A DNA stretch of 64,000 nucleotides from Erythrobacter sp. HL-111 (lineage in GTDB: Bacteria; Pseudomonadota; Alphaproteobacteria; Sphingomonadales; Sphingomonadaceae). Where the stretch lies: NCBI RefSeq assembly GCF_900105095.1, contig NZ_LT629743.1, positions 1,674,001-1,738,000 on the forward strand. Reading direction: 5' to 3'. A program made the translations under genes and the position numbers. Below, one piece after another: positions 17,229 to 28,959 of the stretch; position 1 is the stretch's first letter; every line of letters begins with the position of its first letter. Under the pieces are notes generated by a model. That model was not told the DNA's origin. It saw only the letters and a list, made by a program, of their open reading frames with translations, and did not search any database.

Positions 17229-17958
17229 TTTCGGCGATCACGCTTTCGAGCCATGCGCGCGGGGCCTCGCGCCGCGAGCCTATGTCGGCGACGAATTCCT
17301 GCCCGCGCGAAACCGCTCTCAGCTTGCCGCCCCGCAGCCAGCGGTCCGCCCGGTCGTGATAGGACAACCCCCCGCGCCGCAACCAGTCCGGCCGCCGCCA
17401 AAGGCTCGGCCGCCCGCCCGGCACGGTGAGGCGGAGCGCCTCGCTCGCCCGGCCCGCGACGCGCCCCTCGCCGCGCCAGATGCAGTCGTTGCGCGCGTGC
17501 ATAGCGAGCGCATGGGGATGGCCGCGCTCGACCAGTTCCGCGGGCGCGCCGGCTGAAAGCGGGATTAGTTCCGCGACCCTGAGATAGCCGAAGATGCGGT
17601 GATGGGGTTCGCCGCCCGACTCTTCGCGAAACAGGCCGAAGAACAGGAAGACATCGCCCGCGCCCACTCCCTGCCGTTCGAGATGCGTCTGCGCCGCGCC
17701 GCACTGGCCGAACAGGCACTCGCCTTCACGCGTGAACATCGGGTCGTGGTGGCACGCATCCCCCGCCCCCAGCCGCCCCCGGCTCGCCCGCGCGGCATGG
17801 TCGCCAAGACCGAGATCGCCATAGGTCGTCACGCTCGCCGCGCCTGCCGCATTCCTCGCCGCCGGGATCGGCAGGCTGACCGGCCGGCCTGCCACGATCG
17901 GCGAAGGCCCGCCCCCGGCGCTGGTGTCGAAACCCTTGCGGGAGAAGACGATCTTCAT
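17215..17958 (-). CDS. Nmad3-like putative nucleotide modification associated protein
   Basis: The protein (247 residues) begins KIVFSRKGFDTSAGGGPSPI and continues with CHHDPMF, CLFGQCGAAQTHLERQGVGAGDVFLFFGLF and EPHHRIFGYLRV. I recognise this as the family called nucleotide modification associated domain 3, proposed from genome context to act in DNA base modification. No activity has been shown to my knowledge. Conserved His, Asp and Arg residues are spread over the whole length. No modification partner genes are next to it; the neighbours are mmsB (convergent) and a nucleotidyltransferase (divergent). Confidence 0.6.
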   Translation of the reverse strand: MKIVFSRKGFDTSAGGGPSPIVAGRPVSLPIPAARNAAGAASVTTYGDLGLGDHAARASRGRLGAGDACHHDPMFTREGECLFGQCGAAQTHLERQGVGAGDVFLFFGLFREESGGEPHHRIFGYLRVAELIPLSAGAPAELVERGHPHALAMHARNDCIWRGEGRVAGRASEALRLTVPGGRPSLWRRPDWLRRGGLSYHDRADRWLRGGKLRAVSRGQEFVADIGSRREAPRAWLESVIAEIRAS

Positions 17959-18049
17959 CGGCCCAGCCTGCACCGCGACCGGAAGTTGCACAAGTGCGCC
18001 CCGCTCTTGCTTGGCTTCCCCGGCGACGCGGTCTAAGGCGCGCCTCGCA

Positions 18050-18895
18050 ATGTCACAGCACGCCCCCCAACCCCGTTCCGTCACCGCGCTCGTCATGGCG
18101 GGCAAGCGTTCGGGCGCGCTCGATCCGCTGGCCGCGGCGGCGGGTGTCGCGCAGAAGGCGGTCGTGCCGGTCAACGGCGTGCCGATGATCGAGCGAGTCG
18201 TCGCCGCGGTCGCCGCCTGCCCCGAGGTCGCCGCGATCCGCATCGTCGCGCACGACAAGGACGAGATCGCCGCGATCCCCGCGATTGCCGCGCTGGTCGA
18301 GGAAGGCCGCCTCGCCTTCGCCGAAGGCCGCTTCAACATCGTCGACAGCGTGCTTTCGGGCGCTGAAGGGGTCGAGTTTCCCCTCCTCATCACCACCGCC
18401 GACAACTGCCTCGTGACGCCGGAGGGCTACAGCGAATTCATCGCAAAGTGCCGCGCCGAGGACGCGCAGGGCGCCGCCGGGCTCGCCCGGCGCGAGGCGG
18501 TGCAGGAAGCCGATCCGCTGGGGCAGACGCGCTTCTACGAATTCTCCGACGGCGGCTATTCCAACTGCAACATGTACTGGATCGGCAGCCGCGAGGCGCT
18601 CGCGGCGGCGGAAATCATGCGCGAGGGCGGGCAGTTCGTGAAATACCCCAGCCGCATCATCAAGGCCTTCGGGCTCATGAACCTCGTCCGCTTCCGCCTC
18701 GGCTGGGGGTCGAAGGAAAAGCTCTTCGCGCAGATCTCGCGCCGTTTCGGGTTCAAGCTGGTGCCGATCGTGCTGTCGGACGGGCATTACGCGATCGACG
18801 TCGACAACGAACGCACGCTCGCCGTGACCGAGAAGATCCTCAAGCGCCGGGAAGGCGACAGGACCGGGGGCGACGGGAGCGTGGGCGCGGCGTAA
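18050..18895 (+). CDS. MobA-like NTP transferase (GT-A fold nucleotidyltransferase)
   Basis: The protein (281 residues) starts with an NTP-transferase P-loop-like segment ALVMAGKRSGALDPLA (~residue 14). It also has KAVVPVNGVPMIERVV (~residue 36) and the acidic metal motif LLITTADNCLVTPE (~residue 105), all typical of nucleotidyltransferases that activate sugars or cofactors. The C-terminal half (ISRRFGFKLVPIVLSDGHYAIDVDN) is less typical. The substrate is unknown. Its close position before a flippase suggests envelope polysaccharide or lipid-linked sugar work. Confidence 0.75.
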   Translation: MSQHAPQPRSVTALVMAGKRSGALDPLAAAAGVAQKAVVPVNGVPMIERVVAAVAACPEVAAIRIVAHDKDEIAAIPAIAALVEEGRLAFAEGRFNIVDSVLSGAEGVEFPLLITTADNCLVTPEGYSEFIAKCRAEDAQGAAGLARREAVQEADPLGQTRFYEFSDGGYSNCNMYWIGSREALAAAEIMREGGQFVKYPSRIIKAFGLMNLVRFRLGWGSKEKLFAQISRRFGFKLVPIVLSDGHYAIDVDNERTLAVTEKILKRREGDRTGGDGSVGAA

Positions 18896-18912
18896 GTCGC
18901 GGCTTGCGAGCG

Positions 18913-20238
18913 ATGAAACGCCTTTTCGCCAATATCGGATGGCTTCTGGGCGGGCGCGGCTTCAACGCGGCGATGAGCCTCGTCTACATCTACCTCGCCA
19001 CCAATGCGCTGGGGATCGAGAGCTTCGGCCATTTCGCGATTCTCGTCGCGCTGGGCCAGACGGTGACGGGGCTCGCCAATTTCCAGACCTGGCAGTTCAT
19101 CGTGCGCTGGGGCGCGAACGGCCGCAATGCCGAGGGCGAACCGGTGATGGACTCCGCCCGCGCCGCCGAGGCGACCGGCTTCGCCATCGCGCTGGACCTC
19201 CTTTCCATCGTCATGGGGACCATGGTCGCAGCCCTCCTGGTGTGGAGCGCGCCGCTCTGGCTGCCCCTGCCGGAAGATCTCCTGTGGATCGCGTTCGGCT
19301 ATTGCTTCGTCTCGCTCGCCGCGATCCGCACGACGCCGACGGGGCTCCTGCGCCTGCGCTTCCGCTATGCGAGCGCGACCGCGGCGGAAGCCGTGCAGCC
19401 CGCGATCCGTGCCGCCGGCGCGGTGCTGGCGTGGTTCCTGATGCCGAACGTGCTCGGCTTCATCCTTGCCTGGGCGGCGGCCGAGGTCGCGGTCGCCATC
19501 GCGCTGTGGATCGTCGCGACGCGCGACGCGCCGATCGACCTTTCCGCGCTCAGCCTTCGCCGCATCCCCGCGCGCCATCCCGAGGCGTGGCGTTTCGTCT
19601 GGTCGACCAACCTGTCGGGCAGCCTCAACATCGCGGGCAAGCAGGTGATCGTGCTGCTGGTCGGGACTTTCGGCGGGGCCGCGCTCGCGGGGGGGTTTCG
19701 CGTGGCGGCGCAGCTGGGCCAGGCGCTGGTCACGCTCGCCCAGACGATCTCCAAGGCGATCCTGCCCGAGCTTGTCCATGACGAGGAGAACGCGCTCTCC
19801 ATCGCCCGGCGCATGGCGAACATCGCGGTGATCGCGGGCGTGATCGCGGTGGCGACCGCGCTGCTCGGCGGGCGCTGGGCGCTGAGCGTCATCGCGGAGG
19901 AGGATTTCAGCGCGTTCTACTGGGCGATGGTGATCCTGTCGATCGCGGGCGCGGTCGAACTGGTCGGCGCGAGCCTGGAATCGCTGCTGGTATCGGCCGG
20001 GCGGGCGGGGACGGCCTTTCTCGTGCGTGCGGTACCGACCGCGCTTTCGCTGGTCCTGCTCGAAGTGGCGATCGACTGGAACGGGGCGAAGGGCGCGGCC
20101 TTCGCGGTGCTGGGGGCGAGCAGCCTTGCCGTGATCGGATTCTACGTCGCGATCCTCAACCTCAGGGAAATCCGCATCCTTGTCGGCGAGCCGGAAGGAG
20201 CGGAGGCGGAGCCGGAGGAAACCCGGCCCCGCCCCTGA
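18913..20238 (+). CDS. Oligosaccharide flippase (Wzx/MATE-like polysaccharide exporter)
   Basis: The protein (441 residues) is nearly all membrane, with about 12 predicted helices. It starts GWLLGGRGFNAAMSLVYIYLATNALG, as in Wzx/RfbX-type translocases, and ends in an acidic Glu/Pro-rich cytoplasmic tail. It would flip a lipid-linked sugar across the inner membrane. The start at 18913 lies 17 bases after the nucleotidyltransferase stop, suggesting an operon. The convergent gcvPB ends 4 bases further on. Confidence 0.78.
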   Translation: MKRLFANIGWLLGGRGFNAAMSLVYIYLATNALGIESFGHFAILVALGQTVTGLANFQTWQFIVRWGANGRNAEGEPVMDSARAAEATGFAIALDLLSIVMGTMVAALLVWSAPLWLPLPEDLLWIAFGYCFVSLAAIRTTPTGLLRLRFRYASATAAEAVQPAIRAAGAVLAWFLMPNVLGFILAWAAAEVAVAIALWIVATRDAPIDLSALSLRRIPARHPEAWRFVWSTNLSGSLNIAGKQVIVLLVGTFGGAALAGGFRVAAQLGQALVTLAQTISKAILPELVHDEENALSIARRMANIAVIAGVIAVATALLGGRWALSVIAEEDFSAFYWAMVILSIAGAVELVGASLESLLVSAGRAGTAFLVRAVPTALSLVLLEVAIDWNGAKGAAFAVLGASSLAVIGFYVAILNLREIRILVGEPEGAEAEPEETRPRP

Positions 20239-20242
20239 CGCA

Positions 20243-21805
20243 TCACGCGCCGGCTTCGCTCCAGGTGAGCTTCGGCTTCCTTGCGGCGGTCGTCTCGTCG
20301 AGGCGGCGGCGCGGGGCGTAGTAGGGCGCCTGCCTCAGCGTCTCGTCGCCCGCCCTCGCCCGTTCGACCAGCGAACGCAGCGCGGTGATGAACTGATCGA
20401 GGTTCGCCTTGCTCTCGGTCTCGGTCGGCTCGACCAGCATGGCGCCGTGGACCACCAGCGGGAAATAGACCGTCATCGGGTGGAAGCCCTCGTCGATCAG
20501 CCCCTTGGCGAGGTCGAGCGTGGACAGGTCCCCGCCGAAATCGCGGTCGCCGAACAGCGCTTCGTGCATGCACGGGCCGGAGGCGGCGAAGGGCGCGTGG
20601 AGGATGTCCTCCATGTTCCGCAGGATGTAGTTCGCGTTGAGCACCGCGTCCTCGGCGACCTGCTTCAATCCGTCCGCGCCGTGGGAGAGCATGTAGGTCA
20701 GCGCGCGGGTGAACATGCCCATCTGGCCGTGGAAGGCGGTCATCCGGCCGAAGGAAGGCCCGCGTTCCTCGCGGTTTTCCTCCTCGACGAGATAGTAGTG
20801 TTCGCCGTCCTTCCTGACGAAGGGCAGCGGGGCATAGGGCGCGAGCGCTTCCGAGAAGACCACCGGGCCAGAACCCGGACCGCCGCCGCCATGCGGGGTG
20901 GAAAAGGTCTTGTGCAGGTTGATGTGCATCGCATCGACGCCGAGATCGCCCGGCCGCACCCGGCCGACGATGGCGTTGAAATTCGCCCCGTCGCAATAGA
21001 CATATCCGCCCGCCTCGTGGACCGCATCGGCGATGGTGCGGAAGTCCTTTTCGAACAACCCGCAGGTGTTGGGGTTGGTGATCATCACGCCCGCGACGTC
21101 CGGGCCGAGGCGCGCCTTCAGTTTCCCGACATCGACCCGGCCCTCTTCGGTCGCGGGAATGTCCTCCACCCGGTATCCGGCGAAGGCGGCGGTGGCGGGG
21201 TTGGTGCCATGGGCGCTTTCGGGGACGAGCACGACTTCGCGCGCATCGCCGCGCGCCTCGTGCGCGGCGCGGATCGCGAGGATGCCGCACAATTCGCCAT
21301 GCGCGCCGGCCTTGGGGCTCATCGCGACGCCGGGCATACCGGTGAGCCTGCACAGCCATTCGCCCAGTTCGTGGATCACCTGCAGCGCGCCCTGCACCGT
21401 CTGCTGGGGGGCGAGCGGGTGGATGTCGGCGAAACCGGGCAGGCGCGCGACCTTCTCGTTCAGGCGCGGGTTGTGCTTCATCGTGCAGGACCCGAGCGGG
21501 AAGAAGCCGAGGTCGATCCCGTAGTTCTGGCGCGACAGGCGCGTGTAGTGGCGCACCGTCTCCGGTTCGGTCAGCCCGACGAGGCCGATCGGTTCGGCCC
21601 GTTCGAACCCGCCGAGGCGGTTGGGCGCGGCGGGATCGATGTCGGGAAGGTCGACTCCGGTCGTTTCGGCACGGCCGATCTCGAACAGCAGCGGTTCCTC
21701 GAGCATGAGGGCGCGGTTGCCGGTCGTGGTCGGGGGACCATTGTGCATCCCGTCTTCCGCGACTTCCATCGCGGGCTTCCAGCCCGACTTGTTGGGGGCG
21801 TTCAT
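20243..21805 (-). CDS. gcvPB: Glycine dehydrogenase (decarboxylating) subunit 2
   Basis: The protein (520 residues) is the PLP-binding half of a split P-protein. The PLP lysine lies in HINLHKTFSTPHGGGGPGSG (~residue 290), and LGSCTMKHNPRLNE occurs near residue 105. It decarboxylates glycine and passes the aminomethyl group to lipoyl-GcvH. Its start overlaps the gcvPA stop by one base (TGATG), so the two subunits are translationally coupled. The longer upstream frame is a shadow of gcvPA. Confidence 0.95.
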   Translation of the reverse strand: MNAPNKSGWKPAMEVAEDGMHNGPPTTTGNRALMLEEPLLFEIGRAETTGVDLPDIDPAAPNRLGGFERAEPIGLVGLTEPETVRHYTRLSRQNYGIDLGFFPLGSCTMKHNPRLNEKVARLPGFADIHPLAPQQTVQGALQVIHELGEWLCRLTGMPGVAMSPKAGAHGELCGILAIRAAHEARGDAREVVLVPESAHGTNPATAAFAGYRVEDIPATEEGRVDVGKLKARLGPDVAGVMITNPNTCGLFEKDFRTIADAVHEAGGYVYCDGANFNAIVGRVRPGDLGVDAMHINLHKTFSTPHGGGGPGSGPVVFSEALAPYAPLPFVRKDGEHYYLVEEENREERGPSFGRMTAFHGQMGMFTRALTYMLSHGADGLKQVAEDAVLNANYILRNMEDILHAPFAASGPCMHEALFGDRDFGGDLSTLDLAKGLIDEGFHPMTVYFPLVVHGAMLVEPTETESKANLDQFITALRSLVERARAGDETLRQAPYYAPRRRLDETTAARKPKLTWSEAGA

Positions 21806-23178
21806 CACACGGTCTCCTTGACGAAGGCTTCGAGTTCGGTCGCGAGGGTTTCGATGTCCTCTTCGGTGGACATTTCGGTCACGGCCACCAGCAGCGCGTG
21901 TTCGAGCGCCTCTACCCCTGGATAGAGGCGGCCCAGCGAAACCCCGCCGAGCACGCCGCGGTCGGCGAGGCCGCGGACGATCTCGCGCGCGGGCCGGCCG
22001 CCGAGCATCACGGTGAATTCGTTGAAGAACGAATTGTTGAGCACCTCGACGCCCGGCACCTTCGCCAGCCGGTCGGCGGCGAGGCAGGCGAGGCGGTGGT
22101 TCTCCGCCGCGAGTTCGCGCAGGCCCTTTTCGCCGAGCAGCGTCATGTGGACGCTGAAAGCGAGCGCGCAGAGCCCCGAATTGGTGCAGATGTTGCTCGT
22201 CGCCTTCTCGCGGCGGATATGCTGTTCGCGGGTGGAAAGCGTCAGGACGAAGCCGCGCCGCCCCTCGGCGTCCACGGTCTCGCCGCACAGGCGGCCGGGC
22301 ATCTGCCGGACGTGCTTGGGATCGCGCACCGCGAACAGGCCGAGATAGGGCCCGCCGAACTGCAGGCCGACGCCGATCGACTGGCCTTCGCCCACGACGA
22401 TGTCGGCGCCCATCTCGCCGGGCGAGCGGATCGCGCCGAGCGCCACCGGCTCGGTGTTGACCGCGACCAGCAGCGCGCCCTTTTCATGCGCGGCCTCGGC
22501 GACTTTCGACAGGTCGCTGATGCGCCCGAGAATGTCGGGATATTGCACCACGACGCAGGCCGTGTCCTCGTCGATCCGCGCGATCAGCCCGTCGAGATCG
22601 GCCTCGGGCTGGATCGAAGGTTGCGCCGCCGCGATCTCGTCGCCGGTGAACTGCGCCATGGTCTTGACGACCTCGGCGTAATGCGGGTGGAGCGCACCCG
22701 ACAGGACCGCGCGCTTGCGCTTCGTCACGCGGGTCGCCATCGCCACCGCCTCCCAGCACGCGGTCGAACCGTCATAGAGCGAGGCGTTCGCAACCGCGCA
22801 GCCATAGAGGCGGGCGACCTGCGTCTGGAACTCGAACAGCATCTGCAGGGTGCCCTGCGCGATTTCGGGCTGGTAGGGCGTATAGGCGGTGAGGAACTCG
22901 CCGCGCTGGATCACCGTGTCCACGCTCGCGGGCACATGGTGGCGATAGGCGCCCGCGCCGAGGAAGAAGGGCGCGTCCCCGGCGGCGAGGTTCTTCGCCG
23001 CACGCGCCTTCATGTGGCGTTCGACCGCCATCTCGCTGGCGTGCATGGGCAGGCCGTGGATCGGCCCGTCGAGCCGCGCGACCTCGGGCACGTCGACGAA
23101 CAGGTCGTCGATCGATCGCGCGCCGATGCTGGCCAGCATTTCCTGGCGGTCGGTGTCGGTGAGGGGAAGGTAACGCAT
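21805..23178 (-). CDS. gcvPA: Glycine dehydrogenase (decarboxylating) subunit 1
   Basis: The protein (457 residues) is the N-terminal half of split GcvP. It has [16 protein letters not shown] (~residue 70), [18 protein letters not shown] (~residue 92) and [17 protein letters not shown] (~residue 335). It pairs with GcvPB to form the P-protein. I chose the ATG at 23178 ([15 protein letters not shown]) because the residues upstream of it are translated repeat DNA. Confidence 0.95.
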   Translation of the reverse strand: MRYLPLTDTDRQEMLASIGARSIDDLFVDVPEVARLDGPIHGLPMHASEMAVERHMKARAAKNLAAGDAPFFLGAGAYRHHVPASVDTVIQRGEFLTAYTPYQPEIAQGTLQMLFEFQTQVARLYGCAVANASLYDGSTACWEAVAMATRVTKRKRAVLSGALHPHYAEVVKTMAQFTGDEIAAAQPSIQPEADLDGLIARIDEDTACVVVQYPDILGRISDLSKVAEAAHEKGALLVAVNTEPVALGAIRSPGEMGADIVVGEGQSIGVGLQFGGPYLGLFAVRDPKHVRQMPGRLCGETVDAEGRRGFVLTLSTREQHIRREKATSNICTNSGLCALAFSVHMTLLGEKGLRELAAENHRLACLAADRLAKVPGVEVLNNSFFNEFTVMLGGRPAREIVRGLADRGVLGGVSLGRLYPGVEALEHALLVAVTEMSTEEDIETLATELEAFVKETV

Positions 23179-23348
23179 CGTTCTTACTCCATAATCCCCT
23201 CCTCTTCGGAGGAGGGGCAACGAGACTTGGCGGCTTGCCGCCCAGTCGCGGTGGGGTGGTGCCTTGACCGGCCGGGCCGTCGCCCGCCCCGACCACCCCA
23301 ACCCCGGATGCCTGTCCCCGCGAAGGCGGAGGGGGGCAGGAGGGGGGC
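23179..23348. repeat. Palindromic repeat cluster between gcvPA and gcvH
   Basis: This 170-base gap contains a perfect 9-base hairpin with a TTCG loop (23196-23217, CCCCTCCTC/GAGGAGGGG). It also contains a longer inverted pair (GTGGGGTGGT with GACCACCCCA) and a fragment of the CCCCGCGAAGGCGG element seen at 15.45 kb. No gene is evident. It splits the gcv operon and could attenuate or stabilise the transcript. Confidence 0.7.
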
Positions 23349-23720
23349 TTACAGGTTCGCCAGGAATTCCTTGTAGGCGTCCTCGTCCATCAGGCCTTCG
23401 AGCTCGCTTTCGTCGGCGACGTTGACGCGGAAGAACCAGCCGTCGTCCTCGGGGCTCGAATTGACGAGGCCCGGCTCGTCCTCGAGCGTCGAGTTGATTT
23501 CGGTCACCTCTCCACTGATCGGCGCGTAGACGTCGCTAGCCGCCTTGACGCTTTCGACCACGGCGGCTTCCTTGCCCTTCTCGACCTCGTCGCCGACGGT
23601 CGGCAGTTCGACGAAGACGATGTCGCCCAACTGGTCCTGGGCATATTCGGTGATGCCGACGGTGGCCGAATCGCCCTCGACATCGATCCATTCGTGTTCA
23701 TCGGTGAAGTAACGCGGCAT
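23349..23720 (-). CDS. gcvH: Glycine cleavage system H protein
   Basis: The protein (123 residues) is a full-length H protein with the lipoylation site Lys59 in [12 protein letters not shown]. It also has the start [24 protein letters not shown] and the C-terminal DEDAYKEFL. It shuttles the aminomethyl group between the P, T and L proteins. Its start is 5 bases from the gcvT stop, so it is in the same operon. Confidence 0.97.
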   Translation of the reverse strand: MPRYFTDEHEWIDVEGDSATVGITEYAQDQLGDIVFVELPTVGDEVEKGKEAAVVESVKAASDVYAPISGEVTEINSTLEDEPGLVNSSPEDDGWFFRVNVADESELEGLMDEDAYKEFLANL

Positions 23721-23725
23721 CGGTT

Positions 23726-24859
23726 TCAGCTCCCTCGGTAATAGCGATGCGGGACGAAAGGCATGGGCGAGACGGTGGCGGCGAGGCGCCTGTTCCGGAC
23801 CTCGATTTCGAGCGGCGTGCCCTCGGCGGCGTGGTCCGCGCCGACATAGGCCATCGCGATCGGGTGGCCGAGCGTGGGCGAGAAGCCGCCGCTCGTGACC
23901 TTGCCGACCAGCGTGTCGCCGGAATAGACCGGCGCGCCCTCCCGCGCGGGCAGGCGGCCCTCGACCCGCAGGCCGACGCGGGTGCTGGCGCAGCCATTGC
24001 CCAGCTTAACCGCGCAGGCCTGGTGGCCCATCCAGCCACCCGCCTCACGGCGTTTCTTCGACAGGGCGAAGCCGAGCCCGGCGCTGACCGGGTCGATTTC
24101 GCTGGTGAGGTCGTGGCCGTAGAGCGGCAGGCCCGCCTCGAGCCGGAGCGAATCGCGCGCGCCAAGACCGGCGGGCCTGACCCGCTCGTCCGCGACCAGC
24201 GCATCGGCGAGACGTTCGGCGGCGCCGGCATGGACCGAGATCTCGAACCCGTCCTCGCCGGTATAGCCCGCCCGGCTGATCCACAGGGGCACGCCGTTCC
24301 AGTCGAACGCGGCGGCGCGCATGAAGGTGAGTTCGCCCGTGCCCGGGACGAGCGCGTCCAGCACTTCGGCCGCCTTCGGACCCTGGAGCGCGAGCAGCGC
24401 CTGGTCCTCGTAATGGGTGAGCGTGACCTCGTCGGGCAGGTGTTCGCGCAGGTGGGCGATGTCGTCCCACTTGGTAGCGCCGTTGACGACCAGCGCGATG
24501 TGCGCACCCGTATTGGTGATCATCAGGTCGTCGATGATCCCGCCCGCCTCGGTCAGCAGCAGCGAATAGCGCATCCGCCCTTCGCCGAGCGAAGTGACGG
24601 AGCCGGGGACAAGCTTTTCGAGCTCCTGCGCCGCGCCCTCGCCCGAGACGGACAGCTGGCCCATGTGGGACACGTCGAACAGGCTCGCGCTCGTCCGCGT
24701 CCATTCGTGTTCGGCGACGATGCCCCCATGCTCCCCGGCATACTGGATCGGCATTTCATAGCCCGCAAAGGGAACCATGCGCGCGCCGCGGGCGCGGTGC
24801 CACGCGTCGAGCGGCAGGGTGGCCGGCGGCTGGTCTTCAATGGTATCGTCGTCGCTCAA
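23726..24859 (-). CDS. gcvT: Aminomethyltransferase (glycine cleavage T protein)
   Basis: The protein (377 residues) shows [22 protein letters not shown] and [14 protein letters not shown] (residues ~30-75) and the folate-binding region with [10 protein letters not shown] (~residue 200). It moves the methylene group from lipoyl-GcvH to tetrahydrofolate, releasing ammonia. It is the first gene behind the glycine riboswitch, with gcvH, gcvPA and gcvPB following on the same strand. Confidence 0.95.
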   Translation of the reverse strand: MSDDDTIEDQPPATLPLDAWHRARGARMVPFAGYEMPIQYAGEHGGIVAEHEWTRTSASLFDVSHMGQLSVSGEGAAQELEKLVPGSVTSLGEGRMRYSLLLTEAGGIIDDLMITNTGAHIALVVNGATKWDDIAHLREHLPDEVTLTHYEDQALLALQGPKAAEVLDALVPGTGELTFMRAAAFDWNGVPLWISRAGYTGEDGFEISVHAGAAERLADALVADERVRPAGLGARDSLRLEAGLPLYGHDLTSEIDPVSAGLGFALSKKRREAGGWMGHQACAVKLGNGCASTRVGLRVEGRLPAREGAPVYSGDTLVGKVTSGGFSPTLGHPIAMAYVGADHAAEGTPLEIEVRNRRLAATVSPMPFVPHRYYRGS

Positions 24860-24920
24860 ATCATGTCCCCGTCAGGTGGCGGCAGGTGGGCGAACGCCTC
24901 GCGGCGCGCCCTTCGTTCCT

Positions 24921-25137
24921 GCCCCCTCTGTCGGGAAACCTGAGAGCTTAGCCGCGCGACCTTGGACCGGCGCGGGGCATTCCCCTTCGGTGGTGCCGGC
25001 ATGATGGGCCCGACACGCTTTCCAGAGTGCCCATGCCTGTTCGCGGTCCTTTGGCCTGAGAGTTTCCGGGGCGGTTGCTCCTTCGGCGCCATGCCCCCTT
25101 GCCGGTGCGGCGTGGGGGCCAGTCTCTCCCGCGAAAG
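24921..25137 (-). ncRNA. Tandem glycine riboswitch upstream of gcvT
   Basis: On the minus strand the leader reads CGGGAGAGAC, then GCCGAAGGAGCAAC, then GGAAACTCTCAGG (first aptamer, about 25137-25040). A second set follows: ACTCTGGAAAGCG, then ACCGAAGGGGAATG, then GCTCTCAGGTTTCCCGACAGAGG (about 25035-24921). These are the conserved cores of the gcvT-motif glycine riboswitch, with both aptamers present in the usual order. It is expected to turn on gcvT-gcvH-gcvPA-gcvPB when glycine is high. It explains the otherwise gene-free stretch between metH and gcvT; the remaining ~110 bases to the metH stop show nothing else. Confidence 0.93.
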
Positions 25138-25252
25138 ACGCCGGAATCGCTTCCGGCAGGCGGTTGTCATGTTGCGCATGCGAAGGGTTTGGTCAATCGT
25201 CGGCGCGGCGTTTCGCGTTCGGGCGAAACTTTCGTGCGGATAAACTCCTCTC

Positions 25253-27895
<2,643 letters not shown>

Positions 27896-27897
27896 CG

Positions 27898-28959
27898 TCA
27901 GGCAGCAACCACGAAGGATTCAAGCCCCGCCAGCCGCATCGCGACCGGGGGCGTGGGAATGGAGCGGGGGGCGACGCCTTCGACCGCCCGCGCGATCGCG
28001 GCGATGTGTTCGGGGGTGGAGCCGCAGCATCCGCCAAGCACGTTGACCTGGCCGTTCCGCGCCCAGTCGGCGACGAAGCCCGCGGTCGTCTCGGGCGCCT
28101 CGTCATATTCGCCAAGCTCGTTGGGAAGCCCGGCATTGGGATAGACCATCAGCAGGGTGTCGGCGAGGCCGGAGAGGCTCTTAACATGGGGGCGCAGCTG
28201 TTCCGCACCGAAGGAGCAGTTGAGCCCGATCGTCACCGGCCTTGCGTGGCGCACGGCGTACCAGAAGGCATCGACCGTGTGGCCCGACAGGTTGCGGCCC
28301 GAAAGGTCGGTCAGCGTCATCGAGATCATCACCGGGACCTCCCGGCCGAGTTCGCGCTCGAGCTGCTTGACCGCCATCACGCCCGCCTTGGCGTTCAATG
28401 TGTCGAACACGGTCTCGATCAGGATGAAGTCGCAGCCCCCTTCGACCAGCGCGGCTGCCTGTTCGTGATAGACATCGACCAGTTCGTCGAAATCGATCTC
28501 GCGGAAACCGGGGTCCTCGACATCGGGGCTGAGCGACAGCGTCTTGTTGGTCGGCCCGATCGCGCCCGCGACGAAGCGGGGGCGTCCGTCCCCTGCCTCG
28601 TATTCGTCGCACAATTCCCGCGCGATCCTGCCGGAGGCGAGGTTGATGTCGCGCACCCTGCTTTCGGCCCGGTAGTCGGCCTGGCTGATGCGGTTGGCGG
28701 AAAAGGTGTTGGTCGAGACCACGTCCGATCCCGCCTCAAGGTAATTGCGCGTGATGTCCGCGATCACGTCGGGCCGGGTCAGGGCCAGGATGTCGTTGTT
28801 GCCCTTCTGGTCGGCGGGAAGGCCGAGATCGCCCGCATAGTCCTCCTCCGACAGCTTGCGGTTCTGGATCTGCGTGCCGAAGGCGCCGTCGGAAATGAGC
28901 ACGCGTTTGGCCGCTTCGGCGAGGAAGGTCCGGCGGGCTTTTGACGGGGCGAGACTCAT
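27898..28959 (-). CDS. Homocysteine S-methyltransferase (MetH N-terminal domain as a separate protein)
   Basis: The protein (353 residues) is the homocysteine-binding barrel of Met[13 protein letters not shown] near the start, [11 protein letters not shown] (~residue 80), the zinc Cys in [15 protein letters not shown] (~residue 245) and the zinc Cys pair in [12 protein letters not shown] (~residue 315). All three zinc ligands are present. It carries homocysteine for methylation by the cobalamin protein encoded next. Its start overlaps the metF stop by 4 bases (ATGA). Confidence 0.93.
   Translation of the reverse strand: MSLAPSKARRTFLAEAAKRVLISDGAFGTQIQNRKLSEEDYAGDLGLPADQKGNNDILALTRPDVIADITRNYLEAGSDVVSTNTFSANRISQADYRAESRVRDINLASGRIARELCDEYEAGDGRPRFVAGAIGPTNKTLSLSPDVEDPGFREIDFDELVDVYHEQAAALVEGGCDFILIETVFDTLNAKAGVMAVKQLERELGREVPVMISMTLTDLSGRNLSGHTVDAFWYAVRHARPVTIGLNCSFGAEQLRPHVKSLSGLADTLLMVYPNAGLPNELGEYDEAPETTAGFVADWARNGQVNVLGGCCGSTPEHIAAIARAVEGVAPRSIPTPPVAMRLAGLESFVVAA

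Noticed and set aside
24777..25243. Open frames in the region between gcvT and metH
   Set aside because: The stretch is occupied by the glycine riboswitch; frames there are by chance.
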